Positions 9,679-16,946 of a DNA stretch of 39,030 bases are shown piece after piece. A model generated the notes under the pieces. It was not told where the DNA came from. It did not search any database and saw only the letters and a list, made by a program, of their open reading frames with translations. The stretch's first letter is position 1. Each line of letters begins with the position of its first letter. Made by a program: the position numbers and the translations under genes. This DNA is from Hahella sp. HN01 (GTDB lineage Bacteria > Pseudomonadota > Gammaproteobacteria > Pseudomonadales > Oleiphilaceae), in the NCBI RefSeq assembly GCF_018986435.1, contig NZ_JAHMIN010000016.1, forward strand, positions 93,439-132,468, read 5' to 3'.

Positions 9679-11310
9679 TCAGGCGACGTTCTTATAAAAT
9701 TCACAACACTCCTTAACGTAGTTCGCGGAGGTTTGACTCAGTTCGACGAAGTGCACGCCGTAACGATAGCGTCCCTGGCTTTCCGTTTTTCTCCAGACCA
9801 CTTTGGCGTTGACCGCCACCGGTTGCTGCTGGTCGTAGCGGTTCTGATCCCGGCTCGGCAGACGAATCGACAGCACCAACCGATCTCCCACGTCATAGTA
9901 TTCTTTCACCACCAGATTCATACCGGTCTCGCTGACGTCCTGACTCAACCCTTCACTGCCGCCGCCGTCCGACTCAATACGCACCAGCAGCGTCCCTTCC
10001 ACCCTCGGGGCCGCTCGTCTTTCCGAGTCCTTGGTTTTGACCTCAGCCGCTTTCTGCCGCCGGAAATCCAGCCCGGATAATTCGTGATCAAGCCGTTGCG
10101 TCAAACCAAACAACGAGTCGCTGATGTTAGCGGTATTGCCGATCTTGGCGCTGTTTTCCCGCAAGGTTTCGAACAGACAGGACAATGTCGTCTCCAGTGC
10201 GGAAAACTGATTTAGCTGGGTCTCCACATTGCTGAATATCTCTTCCGAACTGCCGACAAAGCCTTTCACATGCCCCTCCAGGTCGCTGATGATGCCTCGG
10301 GTGCGCTCCGCTTTGCCGCGATTGGACTGCACTTCATCCACCAGTCGCGACATGGTGTTGCAGCTGGTGGTCACGTTCTGATCCAGATCGTTAATAATGC
10401 GTGAGACCTCTTCCGCTGACTCGGCGGTTCGATGGGACAACGCCCTCACTTCATCCGCCACCACGGCAAAGCCGCGCCCCTGCTCTCCCGCCCGCGCCGC
10501 CTCAATGGCCGCATTGAGCGCCAGCAAGTTGGTCTGATCGGCGATCTCCAGAATATCTTTTAGAGCAGTTACGATAGTGCCCACCGAGGATTGCAGACTG
10601 GACACCTGACTGGCGGCGCTGCGAATCTCTCCAGCCAACCGCACCAGCAGGTCCAGCACTTCCTGCACCAGGGCGATGCCTTCCGTGCTGCTTTGCTCTG
10701 ATTTGATCGCTTCGTCCCGATTGGTCTGGGCGATTTCCATCACCTTCTCGGATATTCGATGCAGACTTTCCGTGGCGTCATTCACCTCTTCCGAACGAGT
10801 CGCCTCCGCCTGACTGATGCGCTCAATCTCCCGGGCGACAGCGGCGATCTGGTAGGCGGACTGCCCCATGTGTACGGAGCAGTCGTTTACGCTGGCGATA
10901 ACCCGGTTCAACGTCGCCAGCATCTGATTGCACTGACGGCCTAACTGACCGATTTCGTCTTCACTGGTAATTTCCACTTCGATGGTAAAGTCGCCTTTTT
11001 CCACGGACTTCAGCGACTTGGTCAACGCCAGGATTGGACGGACAAAATAATTGCCCAGGACAAAAATGACGCCGAACTGAACCAGAAACTGCAGGCTGGA
11101 CTCCCAAATCGCATTAAACATGAATGAGCGATATTCTTCCTGCATGGCGGCGATAGTCGCCGCCGCCACCTGACGGCTTTCCGCCAGATCAATGAGCGCC
11201 TGCAACTCCACCGCGGCGAGAGTGCGGTTGTAAATAATAGTCACCACAGCCACAGCAAAGAATGCGATTTGTATTTTCCAGCGAATACTCAGGTTTGACA
11301 CAATAGTCAC
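9679..11310 (-). CDS. Methyl-accepting chemotaxis protein with C-terminal PilZ domain
   Basis: This 543-residue membrane receptor has a first helix at about 11-27, a very short external loop of some 40 residues, a second helix at about 70-88, a HAMP domain to about 140, and a long coiled coil with the invariant tip [31 protein letters not shown] region near 255-290. Residues about 430-540 form a PilZ domain with both c-di-GMP signatures, RxxxR (RRAAPR) and DxSxxG (DVSETG). The short loop leaves little room for a periplasmic ligand domain. The start is GTG at 11310. The architecture suggests a receptor whose output is tuned by c-di-GMP; that coupling is inference. Confidence 0.9.
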   Translation of the reverse strand: MTIVSNLSIRWKIQIAFFAVAVVTIIYNRTLAAVELQALIDLAESRQVAAATIAAMQEEYRSFMFNAIWESSLQFLVQFGVIFVLGNYFVRPILALTKSLKSVEKGDFTIEVEITSEDEIGQLGRQCNQMLATLNRVIASVNDCSVHMGQSAYQIAAVAREIERISQAEATRSEEVNDATESLHRISEKVMEIAQTNRDEAIKSEQSSTEGIALVQEVLDLLVRLAGEIRSAASQVSSLQSSVGTIVTALKDILEIADQTNLLALNAAIEAARAGEQGRGFAVVADEVRALSHRTAESAEEVSRIINDLDQNVTTSCNTMSRLVDEVQSNRGKAERTRGIISDLEGHVKGFVGSSEEIFSNVETQLNQFSALETTLSCLFETLRENSAKIGNTANISDSLFGLTQRLDHELSGLDFRRQKAAEVKTKDSERRAAPRVEGTLLVRIESDGGGSEGLSQDVSETGMNLVVKEYYDVGDRLVLSIRLPSRDQNRYDQQQPVAVNAKVVWRKTESQGRYRYGVHFVELSQTSANYVKECCEFYKNVA

Positions 11311-11373
11311 CCATTTCCGTCTTCAATGAAGCATTAGTACTATACAAGTGAAGTCGAAAAACGCCTGCTGGGC

Positions 11374-11403
11374 AAAAAAACGTGGCGGATAAACAGTATC
11401 CGC
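11374..11403 (-). terminator. Intrinsic terminator of the small membrane-protein gene
   Basis: On the minus strand GCGGATA-CTGTT-TATCCGC (7-bp stem, 11385-11403) is followed by CCACG and seven T residues (A at 11374-11380). It begins 7 bases past the stop of the 110-residue protein gene and lies before the chemoreceptor gene. Confidence 0.6.
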
Positions 11404-11409
11404 GCCCGC

Positions 11410-11742
11410 TTATTTTCGGGCTTGCTCGGCGGGAGCGATGACGGAAAAGCCATAGTGCTCGGGGTCTTCCTCTTGCGCCGGTGAGAGTCTCACAGAATTA
11501 TCAATGGCGAAATTCCACTCAAACCGTTGCATGTAGGCGCAGCGACGCAACGGCACGATAGTTCCTTGAGGAAATATGATTCCTTCCTCACTGACCAAGT
11601 CCGTCTCCAACCGATAAGGAGAGACCTCCGTCGGACACAGCAGGTCCATTGAATTGTATCGGACGCCTACCACAACTCCGCTTATGAATACCCCAGCCAT
11701 CGCTATAAATATTGCCAGCCGCCATACGATCTTCTTAGCCAT
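11410..11742 (-). CDS. Small membrane-anchored protein of unknown function
   Basis: This 110-residue protein is not recognised. It has an N-terminal lysine pair and one hydrophobic helix (residues about 6-27: IVWRLAIFIAMAGVFISGVVVG), then about 80 polar residues that would face the periplasm. Two cysteines (LLCPTE and RRCAYMQ) could pair there. The rest is rich in Glu/Asp and prolines, with no catalytic motif. The initiation region has no strong ribosome-binding site. It has its own terminator and is divergent from the solute-binding-protein pair. The reading frame is plausible rather than certain, supported by typical codon usage and a clear signal-anchor pattern. Confidence 0.65.
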   Translation of the reverse strand: MAKKIVWRLAIFIAMAGVFISGVVVGVRYNSMDLLCPTEVSPYRLETDLVSEEGIIFPQGTIVPLRRCAYMQRFEWNFAIDNSVRLSPAQEEDPEHYGFSVIAPAEQARK

Positions 11743-11823
11743 TACCTTCCATCCATCTTCACTAACATCGTTTGAAAAACAACCAACGCTGATCTATATC
11801 TTCTAATAAACCGTATCCAGCCT

Positions 11824-12627
11824 ATGGGCCATATGAAAGCATTCAGCATCATCGCCTTTTTTCTCCTGCTGGCCGGGTATACGAGGGCTGACGCACAAAG
11901 CATAGTCCTGCTTATGGACGAGTCGTATCCGCCATACAGCTATGTCGAAAACAATGAAGCCAAAGGCATCTATGTCGACTTCATCAAAGAGGCGATGGAC
12001 TCCATTCCTGACTACAAGGTCAAGTTTAAGCCGCTTCCCTGGAAAAGAGCGCTCAATCTGGTTGAAACCGGACGCGCCTTCGCCGTGTTCCCGCCCTACT
12101 ATCGCCCAGTCAGTCGCAGTTGGATGGATTATTCGGTTCCTCTTTTTAAAGAGACGGTCGTGCTATTTACGCCTCCCGAGTTGCTGGAACGCCTCAAGCC
12201 CACTCGCTGGCCGGAGGATTATAAAGGCCTGCGTATCGGCCTGCAGCTGGGGTTCGCCACGCTATCGCCGCAACAAAAGGAGCTGTTCGTCATTTCTGAG
12301 TCGCCCAATATTCTGACCAATCTGAAACAAATCGCGCTGAACCGCATCGATGGTCATCCCAATGATTATCTATCGGTGGTGTGGACGTTGGAGCACAACC
12401 GCCAGGACCCGGCTTTGGCCACTCTGGAAATCACTCCCGCCGCGATTATTAATGAGGAGGTCGCCTACCTCGCCTTTTCCAATATCCAGCCCGAACAATG
12501 GCCGTATCGGGCGGATTTTATCGCCAAAATGAATCAGTCCCTGGCGCGTATGAGGGATAAGAACCGGTTGCAGCAGATCGTCAACAAATGGACCCGAGAC
12601 GTAAATGCCCCCGCCGCCGGCCATTGA
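11824..12627 (+). CDS. Periplasmic solute-binding protein (family 3 type), copy 1
   Basis: This 267-residue protein has a signal peptide ending about ADA-QS and one bacterial extracellular solute-binding family 3 domain over the rest (YPPYSYVEN at the start, PLPWKRAL, FPPYYRP, GLRIGLQ, NEEVAYLAFS). Such proteins bind amino acids or related small molecules, and some feed chemoreceptors or sensors. No permease or ATPase gene accompanies it. The protein encoded next (12681-13445) is a close paralogue, alignable over its whole length. The start could be ATG 11824 or ATG 11833; neither has a clear ribosome-binding site, and 11833 gives a more conventional signal peptide. Confidence 0.85.
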   Translation: MGHMKAFSIIAFFLLLAGYTRADAQSIVLLMDESYPPYSYVENNEAKGIYVDFIKEAMDSIPDYKVKFKPLPWKRALNLVETGRAFAVFPPYYRPVSRSWMDYSVPLFKETVVLFTPPELLERLKPTRWPEDYKGLRIGLQLGFATLSPQQKELFVISESPNILTNLKQIALNRIDGHPNDYLSVVWTLEHNRQDPALATLEITPAAIINEEVAYLAFSNIQPEQWPYRADFIAKMNQSLARMRDKNRLQQIVNKWTRDVNAPAAGH

Positions 12628-12680
12628 TGTGTCCACATGCTCGCTTTTTTACTCATGACAACCACTGAAGAGGAGTCCGT

Positions 12681-13445
12681 ATGAAAAGAATAATTCTATT
12701 CGCCGCCCTGATGTTGGGATTCGTGGGGTTCGCCGCCGCGCAGTCCGTCACCCTGTTGATGGATGAAGCCTATCCTCCTTATAGCTATGCGGAAAACGGC
12801 AAACCCAAGGGAATATATGTGGACATCATCATGGAGGCGGCCAAGCTGACGCCAGACTACGCGATCACGCTAAAACCTTTGCCCTGGAAGCGCGCACTGG
12901 CGCAAATGGAGAGCGGCGAAGAGTTTGCGCTGTTTCCTCCTTATTATCGTCCAGAAGATCGCCCATGGATGGATTACTCCATTCCCTTGCTGACAGAGAC
13001 AGTCGCGATGTTCGTCACGCAGGACATGGCCAGCAAAAAGCAATTGAGCAAGTGGCCGGATGACTTCAAAGGCTTGCGCGTTGGTTTACAGAGCGGTTAC
13101 GCCACTTTGTCCGACGAAGAGAAAGCCATGTTCACCATGAGTCAGGCCTCGGATATTGTCGCCAACCTTAAAAAAATGGCGGCGGGACGTATAGACGCTC
13201 ACCCCAACGACAAGCTATCCGTCATGTGGACGCTGGAAAACAACCGTTCCGACCCAACGCTGAAAGACCTGAAGATCGAACCGGCGGCGGTCATCAGTGA
13301 AGAAGTCGCCTATCTGGCGTTCTCAAATACCAAAAACCAGAGCTTCCCCTATCGCGAAGACTTCATCTCGAAGATGAAAGCGGCGGTCGAGCAACTGAAG
13401 CAAAGCGGCAAACTGCAGGAAATTATCGACAGCTGGACCAAGTAG
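12681..13445 (+). CDS. Periplasmic solute-binding protein (family 3 type), copy 2
   Basis: This 254-residue paralogue of the preceding gene product has a signal peptide ending AAA-QS and the same landmarks: LLMDEAYPPYSYAEN, KPLPWKRAL, FPPYYRPEDRPWMDYS, GLRVGLQSGYATLS, HPNDKLSVMWTLENNR, SEEVAYLAFSN. By eye roughly half of all positions are identical, so this is a tandem duplication that has diverged. AGGAG 6 bases before the ATG gives a strong start, unlike copy 1. The 53-base gap suggests one transcript. The ligand is unknown; conserved acidic and aromatic pocket residues would suit an amino acid or polyamine. Confidence 0.88.
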   Translation: MKRIILFAALMLGFVGFAAAQSVTLLMDEAYPPYSYAENGKPKGIYVDIIMEAAKLTPDYAITLKPLPWKRALAQMESGEEFALFPPYYRPEDRPWMDYSIPLLTETVAMFVTQDMASKKQLSKWPDDFKGLRVGLQSGYATLSDEEKAMFTMSQASDIVANLKKMAAGRIDAHPNDKLSVMWTLENNRSDPTLKDLKIEPAAVISEEVAYLAFSNTKNQSFPYREDFISKMKAAVEQLKQSGKLQEIIDSWTK

Positions 13446-13469
13446 CGCCTTAGTCCGCCGCGCTCCGCT

Positions 13470-13841
13470 TTATGCGTCCGAGGACAGCTGCGCCAACGCC
13501 AGGCGACGCTTTTTCGGCAGTCCCGCGGCGGCTTTGTCGTAGGACCAGTCGATCAGCTCACGCAGATAGTCTTCGTTAAACGCGGCGGCGTCCACGATAG
13601 ACACCCAGTGAAACCGGTGCATGTAGCGCGCCGGTTTCACCCCTTCCTGATCCGTCAATTCGAGAAAGCGCTCAGGGCTGGTTCTCATACTGAAACGCCA
13701 GCGTTCCGGCGCGCTGGTTTTAAAGTAGGCGAACTTCCGCCCCAGCACGTAAAACACCAGAATATTGGAAGGCTCGCCATACTCGATCCGCTCCACGCCA
13801 GGAAGTGAAAGGCAGTAGCGTTTGATTTCATCGATATTCAT
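13470..13841 (-). CDS. MmcQ/YjbR-family protein
   Basis: This 123-residue protein starts with MNIDEIKRYCLSLPGVE, the usual opening of the YjbR/MmcQ (CyaY-like fold) family, and contains the FYVLGRKFAYF and ERWRFSMRT segments and the C-terminal LRELIDWSYDKAA. E. coli YjbR has a double-wing DNA-binding-like fold, but no clear function is established. The ATG at 13841 is preferred over an upstream in-frame ATG at 13916, because the extra 25 residues fall outside the family and lack a ribosome-binding site. It is convergent with the solute-binding-protein pair. Confidence 0.85.
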   Translation of the reverse strand: MNIDEIKRYCLSLPGVERIEYGEPSNILVFYVLGRKFAYFKTSAPERWRFSMRTSPERFLELTDQEGVKPARYMHRFHWVSIVDAAAFNEDYLRELIDWSYDKAAAGLPKKRRLALAQLSSDA

Positions 13842-14100
13842 TGGACAAGACTCAGACGCTGCATGGGGCGCATCAAATAACTCACTGTTATATCCGGCTG
13901 CAAACGGGATATCCATTGAAAACTATTAATGGGTGACGCCAGATATAAATACAAGCCGCGGAACCGCGCCGCGTCGCCATCCATAAGGGGCTTCCTAACG
14001 CCCTGACTATAAAAGACTTTTAATTCACCCTGCCAAAATATAACAAATGGACTATAGCAAGCACGGCGCAAACCGCCCATAAATCAACGCCATGTTAATA

Positions 14101-14171
14101 CGCAGGCGCAGGGATGCGCCTGCGCGGCGTCCAGCCGCGGGAGGCAGAGCCTGACCTGTGCAGGCCCTGCC
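14101..14171. repeat. Three consecutive GC-rich hairpins
   Basis: Hairpin one is a perfect 10-bp stem, CGCAGGCGCA (14101-14110) with TGCGCCTGCG (14115-14124) and a GGGA loop. Hairpin two is CGCGGC (14123-14128) with GCCGCG (14134-14139). Hairpin three is GGCAG-a-GCCTG (14143-14153) with CAGGC-c-CTGCC (14161-14171) and a 7-base loop. They are directly followed by the repeat hairpin at 14175-14205. The arrangement recalls clustered REP/BIME elements or a structured leader RNA. Confidence 0.8.
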
Positions 14172-14174
14172 GTT

Positions 14175-14205
14175 GCAGACAAATAGAAGGACGCTATTTG
14201 TCTGC
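14175..14205. repeat. Hairpin repeat, copy 2
   Basis: A perfect 11-bp inverted repeat, GCAGACAAATA (14175-14185) and TATTTGTCTGC (14195-14205), encloses the loop GAAGGACGC. Relative to copy 1 at 7957-7989, the third stem pair is A-T instead of G-C, a compensatory double change that keeps the stem. The element ends 25 bases before the ATG of the esterase-fold gene. Confidence 0.85.
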
Positions 14206-14230
14206 CTGGTAATAGTTCAAGGGTTTTAGA

Positions 14231-15808
14231 ATGCACTCAGGAAACACCGGATACAAAGTCTTAACAACATTGGCCAAAGCGATGCTGCTTTCCGGGTTAT
14301 TACTGTCCGGCGCCCAGGCGGAAGACCTTAACGGCCCGCTGGCGCAGACCAAGTCAGGACTGATCAGAGGCGTCAGCGAACTTGGCGTACGCGCTTTCAA
14401 AGGTATTCCCTACGCCGCGCCGCCCATCAAAGAAAACCGCTGGCGCCGGCCGCAGCCGGTTCAGCCCTGGAGCGGCGTACGCGTTACGTCTCAGTTTGGC
14501 CCGGCGTGCGCCCAATCCGCGCAAGAAGATCCCAACACCAGGCTGTCAGCCCCCTCAGTCAGTGAAGACTGCCTGACGCTCAATGTCTGGACGCCTTCCT
14601 CGCCAATAGGCGCGCCCGATGCGCCTAAGCCGGTCATGGTCTGGCTGCACGGCGGAGACTTCCGCAGCGGCGTCGTCAGCTATCCGCTGAGCAACGGCGC
14701 ACAGCTGGCGAACCAAGGGGTTGTGGTAGTCACGATCAACTATCGTCTGGGATATTTTGGCTTCTTTGATCATCCCGCCCTGGTTCGCGAGGACGTCACC
14801 ACGCCGGCAAACTTTGGGCTGCTGGACCAGATCGAAGCCTTGAAATGGGTGCAGGAAAACATCAGCGCCTTTGGCGGCGATCCCGGCAATGTCACCTTGG
14901 CGGGAGACGACGCTGGCGCGGTCAGCGCTTACTACCTCATGGCCTCCCCTAAAGCGCTGGGATTGTTTCATAAAGTCATTGCTCAAAGCGGCGATCCCTG
15001 GCTCAAGCTGGAAGACCGCAATCAGGCGAAAAAGTCCGGCATGAAAGCAGCGACGCAAGCCGGCGTCGCCGCCGATGCCGACGCAGCCCAACTACGCGCT
15101 ATTCCCGCCGGAACCTTAATAAAGCTGAATAGCGAGTTGCCGCCAGATGCGGCGTTCGGTCCGATCATCGGCGACGAGGCCGCGCCTTACACCTTATTGG
15201 ATGCGGTGGATCGCAAACTGATCGCGCCGGTTCCCCTGCTGACTGGCGTCAACAGCTATGAAGTCAGCATCGCGCCGCAGCTGAACCTGACCCAGGAAAC
15301 CATTCTGGCGCCGCTGGGCGATCAGAAGGACGCCGCCCGCGCCCTGTATCCGGAAGACTGGAGCGACACCCAGTTTGCGGAAAAAGTATTTTCCGATATG
15401 CGCTACAACGCCCCCAATCGCTGGCTGGCGTTAGAGCAATCCAACCGCTCCAGCGCCTGGTTCTACTACTTCAACTACGCGCCGCAATATCTGCGCGAGC
15501 AGTTCTCCGGAACGCCTCACGGCTGGCACCTGCCTTTCACATTCGGCACTTACAGCCTGATTCCAGAGATGTACGCCAATTTCCGGCCTCAGGACATCAC
15601 CATGGCGCAGCGCTTTCAGCGCTACCTGGTTAACTTTATGCGCAGCGCTTCTCCCAGCGACCCCACGTTGCCGAACTGGCCAGCTTACAACGCCCAGAAT
15701 CAGATCATGATGGTATTGGGCGACGCCGCCGAACCCATGGCGGGCCTGTTTCGCCAGCGGATTGAATTTTTCACGACGCTTTACCGCAACAGCAATAAAA
15801 AATATTGA
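14231..15808 (+). CDS. Type B carboxylesterase-fold protein with Asp in place of the catalytic Ser
   Basis: This 525-residue exported protein (signal peptide to about SGAQA-ED) has the type B carboxylesterase/cholinesterase fold, seen in AFKGIPYAAPP, EDCLTLNVW, VMVWLHGG and NFGLLDQ..ALKWVQENISAFGGDP. The nucleophile elbow reads GDDAG (residues 225-229) where the family has GESAG, so the catalytic Ser is Asp227 (codon GAC at 14909-14911). The oxyanion loop is HGGDF rather than HGGGF or HGGAF. The other two triad positions look intact: Glu344 in GVNSYEV and His430 in GTPHGWHLPF. The frame is full length with normal codon use, so it is not a decayed gene. AAGGG lies 7 bases before the ATG. Activity is uncertain: a pseudoenzyme or a changed chemistry. 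Confidence 0.88.
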   Translation: MHSGNTGYKVLTTLAKAMLLSGLLLSGAQAEDLNGPLAQTKSGLIRGVSELGVRAFKGIPYAAPPIKENRWRRPQPVQPWSGVRVTSQFGPACAQSAQEDPNTRLSAPSVSEDCLTLNVWTPSSPIGAPDAPKPVMVWLHGGDFRSGVVSYPLSNGAQLANQGVVVVTINYRLGYFGFFDHPALVREDVTTPANFGLLDQIEALKWVQENISAFGGDPGNVTLAGDDAGAVSAYYLMASPKALGLFHKVIAQSGDPWLKLEDRNQAKKSGMKAATQAGVAADADAAQLRAIPAGTLIKLNSELPPDAAFGPIIGDEAAPYTLLDAVDRKLIAPVPLLTGVNSYEVSIAPQLNLTQETILAPLGDQKDAARALYPEDWSDTQFAEKVFSDMRYNAPNRWLALEQSNRSSAWFYYFNYAPQYLREQFSGTPHGWHLPFTFGTYSLIPEMYANFRPQDITMAQRFQRYLVNFMRSASPSDPTLPNWPAYNAQNQIMMVLGDAAEPMAGLFRQRIEFFTTLYRNSNKKY

Positions 15809-15956
15809 TTCGCGATCAGGGCCGGCGCCAATGCGCGCCCTCGCCCTGCCGTCGTCCGCGCGGAACGGGAATTACGAAACCTCAACTAGCCAAATTCCTC
15901 CTGGTCCACCATAATTCCCGGCCCGATTTCCTTCTTCACTAAGAAAATAGAGACCT

Positions 15957-16880
15957 ATGCTTTTCAAAAACGCACTGATTTATCGTTTCACCAAACCCGT
16001 GCCCTGGCCTTTGGAAGACCTGGAAACCGGTTTGAGCGAACATGCTTTCACCCCCTGCCAGGCCAACGACACTTATCGTCTGGGTTGGGTTCCCGCTGCG
16101 CCTCTGGTCAGCGACGCGTTGGTCTATCAACAAGGCCGCTATCTGTTGCTGACTCTGAAACGGGAAGAGAAAATTCTGCCCGCCAGCGTCATTAAGGAAG
16201 AAGTCGAAGAACGCGCTCAGGAAATCGAAGAGCGCGAGCAGCGCAAATTGCGCAAGAAGGAAAAGAACGAATTAAAAGAACAGGTCATCACGGTTCTGCT
16301 GCCTCAGGCGTTTAAGCGTTCGCGTCTGATGTCCGCCTACATTGATCTGGATAAAGGTCTGCTGGTCGTGGATACGTCCTCTGGGACTCGTGCGGACGAG
16401 TTCACCTCCTTTCTGCGTCAGTCCATGGGCACGCTGCCAATTCGTTTCGTCGCGCTGAATGAGGCTCCTGCGGTGCATTTCTCCGACTGGGTGCAGAAAG
16501 ACAACACCCCGACGCCTTTCGTTTCCGGCGATAACTGTGAGCTGCGCTCCGGCGACGGCTCCGACACTGTTATTCGCTGCAAAGGCACCGAGTCTTTGAC
16601 GGACGCTATCTCCACGCATATTGAAAACGGCATGCAGGTGACGCAACTGTCCCTGGAGTGGGATGAGAAGCTGAGCTTTGCGGTCAGCGACGACCTGAAG
16701 ATCAAACGCATCAAGTTTATGGACACCCTGCAGGAACAGTTGAAGGACGGCGATACTGGCGAAGCCGCCGAGCGTTTCGCCGCCGACTTCAGCCTGATGA
16801 CCCTTGAGTTCTCCCGCATGACGGAAGACCTGATCAAGGTTCTGGGCGGGGAAGACATGTCTGCAGTGATTCAAGAGTAA
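15957..16880 (+). CDS. rdgC: Recombination-associated protein RdgC
   Basis: This 307-residue protein matches RdgC in length (about 300) and opening (MLFKNALIYRFTKP). The interior has the family's charged helical stretch (EEVEERAQEIEEREQRKLRKKEKNE) and a long C-terminal segment ending in LEFSRMTEDLIKVLGGEDMS. RdgC is a ring-shaped nonspecific DNA-binding protein that restrains RecA and takes part in replication-linked recombination. It lies alone between the esterase-fold gene and the convergent pat gene; the 148-base upstream gap should hold its promoter. Confidence 0.95.
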   Translation: MLFKNALIYRFTKPVPWPLEDLETGLSEHAFTPCQANDTYRLGWVPAAPLVSDALVYQQGRYLLLTLKREEKILPASVIKEEVEERAQEIEEREQRKLRKKEKNELKEQVITVLLPQAFKRSRLMSAYIDLDKGLLVVDTSSGTRADEFTSFLRQSMGTLPIRFVALNEAPAVHFSDWVQKDNTPTPFVSGDNCELRSGDGSDTVIRCKGTESLTDAISTHIENGMQVTQLSLEWDEKLSFAVSDDLKIKRIKFMDTLQEQLKDGDTGEAAERFAADFSLMTLEFSRMTEDLIKVLGGEDMSAVIQE

Positions 16881-16946
16881 ATCACACTCGCCGCGCGGGC
16901 CGAATCCAAACCTGATGGACCGGCTCGCGCAGTTTCACAGTTCAAC

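Larger units (their letters stand above)
13842..14230. other. 389-base divergent intergenic region ending in a hairpin cluster
   Basis: There is no gene here. The left half (to about 14095) is AT-rich and should hold the promoters for the YjbR-type gene and the esterase-fold gene; I cannot single out a convincing -35/-10 pair. The right part (14101-14205) is made almost entirely of four consecutive stem-loops, listed separately. Confidence 0.6.

Noticed and set aside
15809-15875. GC-rich stem after the esterase-fold gene as a terminator
   Set aside because: The stem GGGC/GCGC has bulges and no T-run follows, so the evidence is too weak to list.
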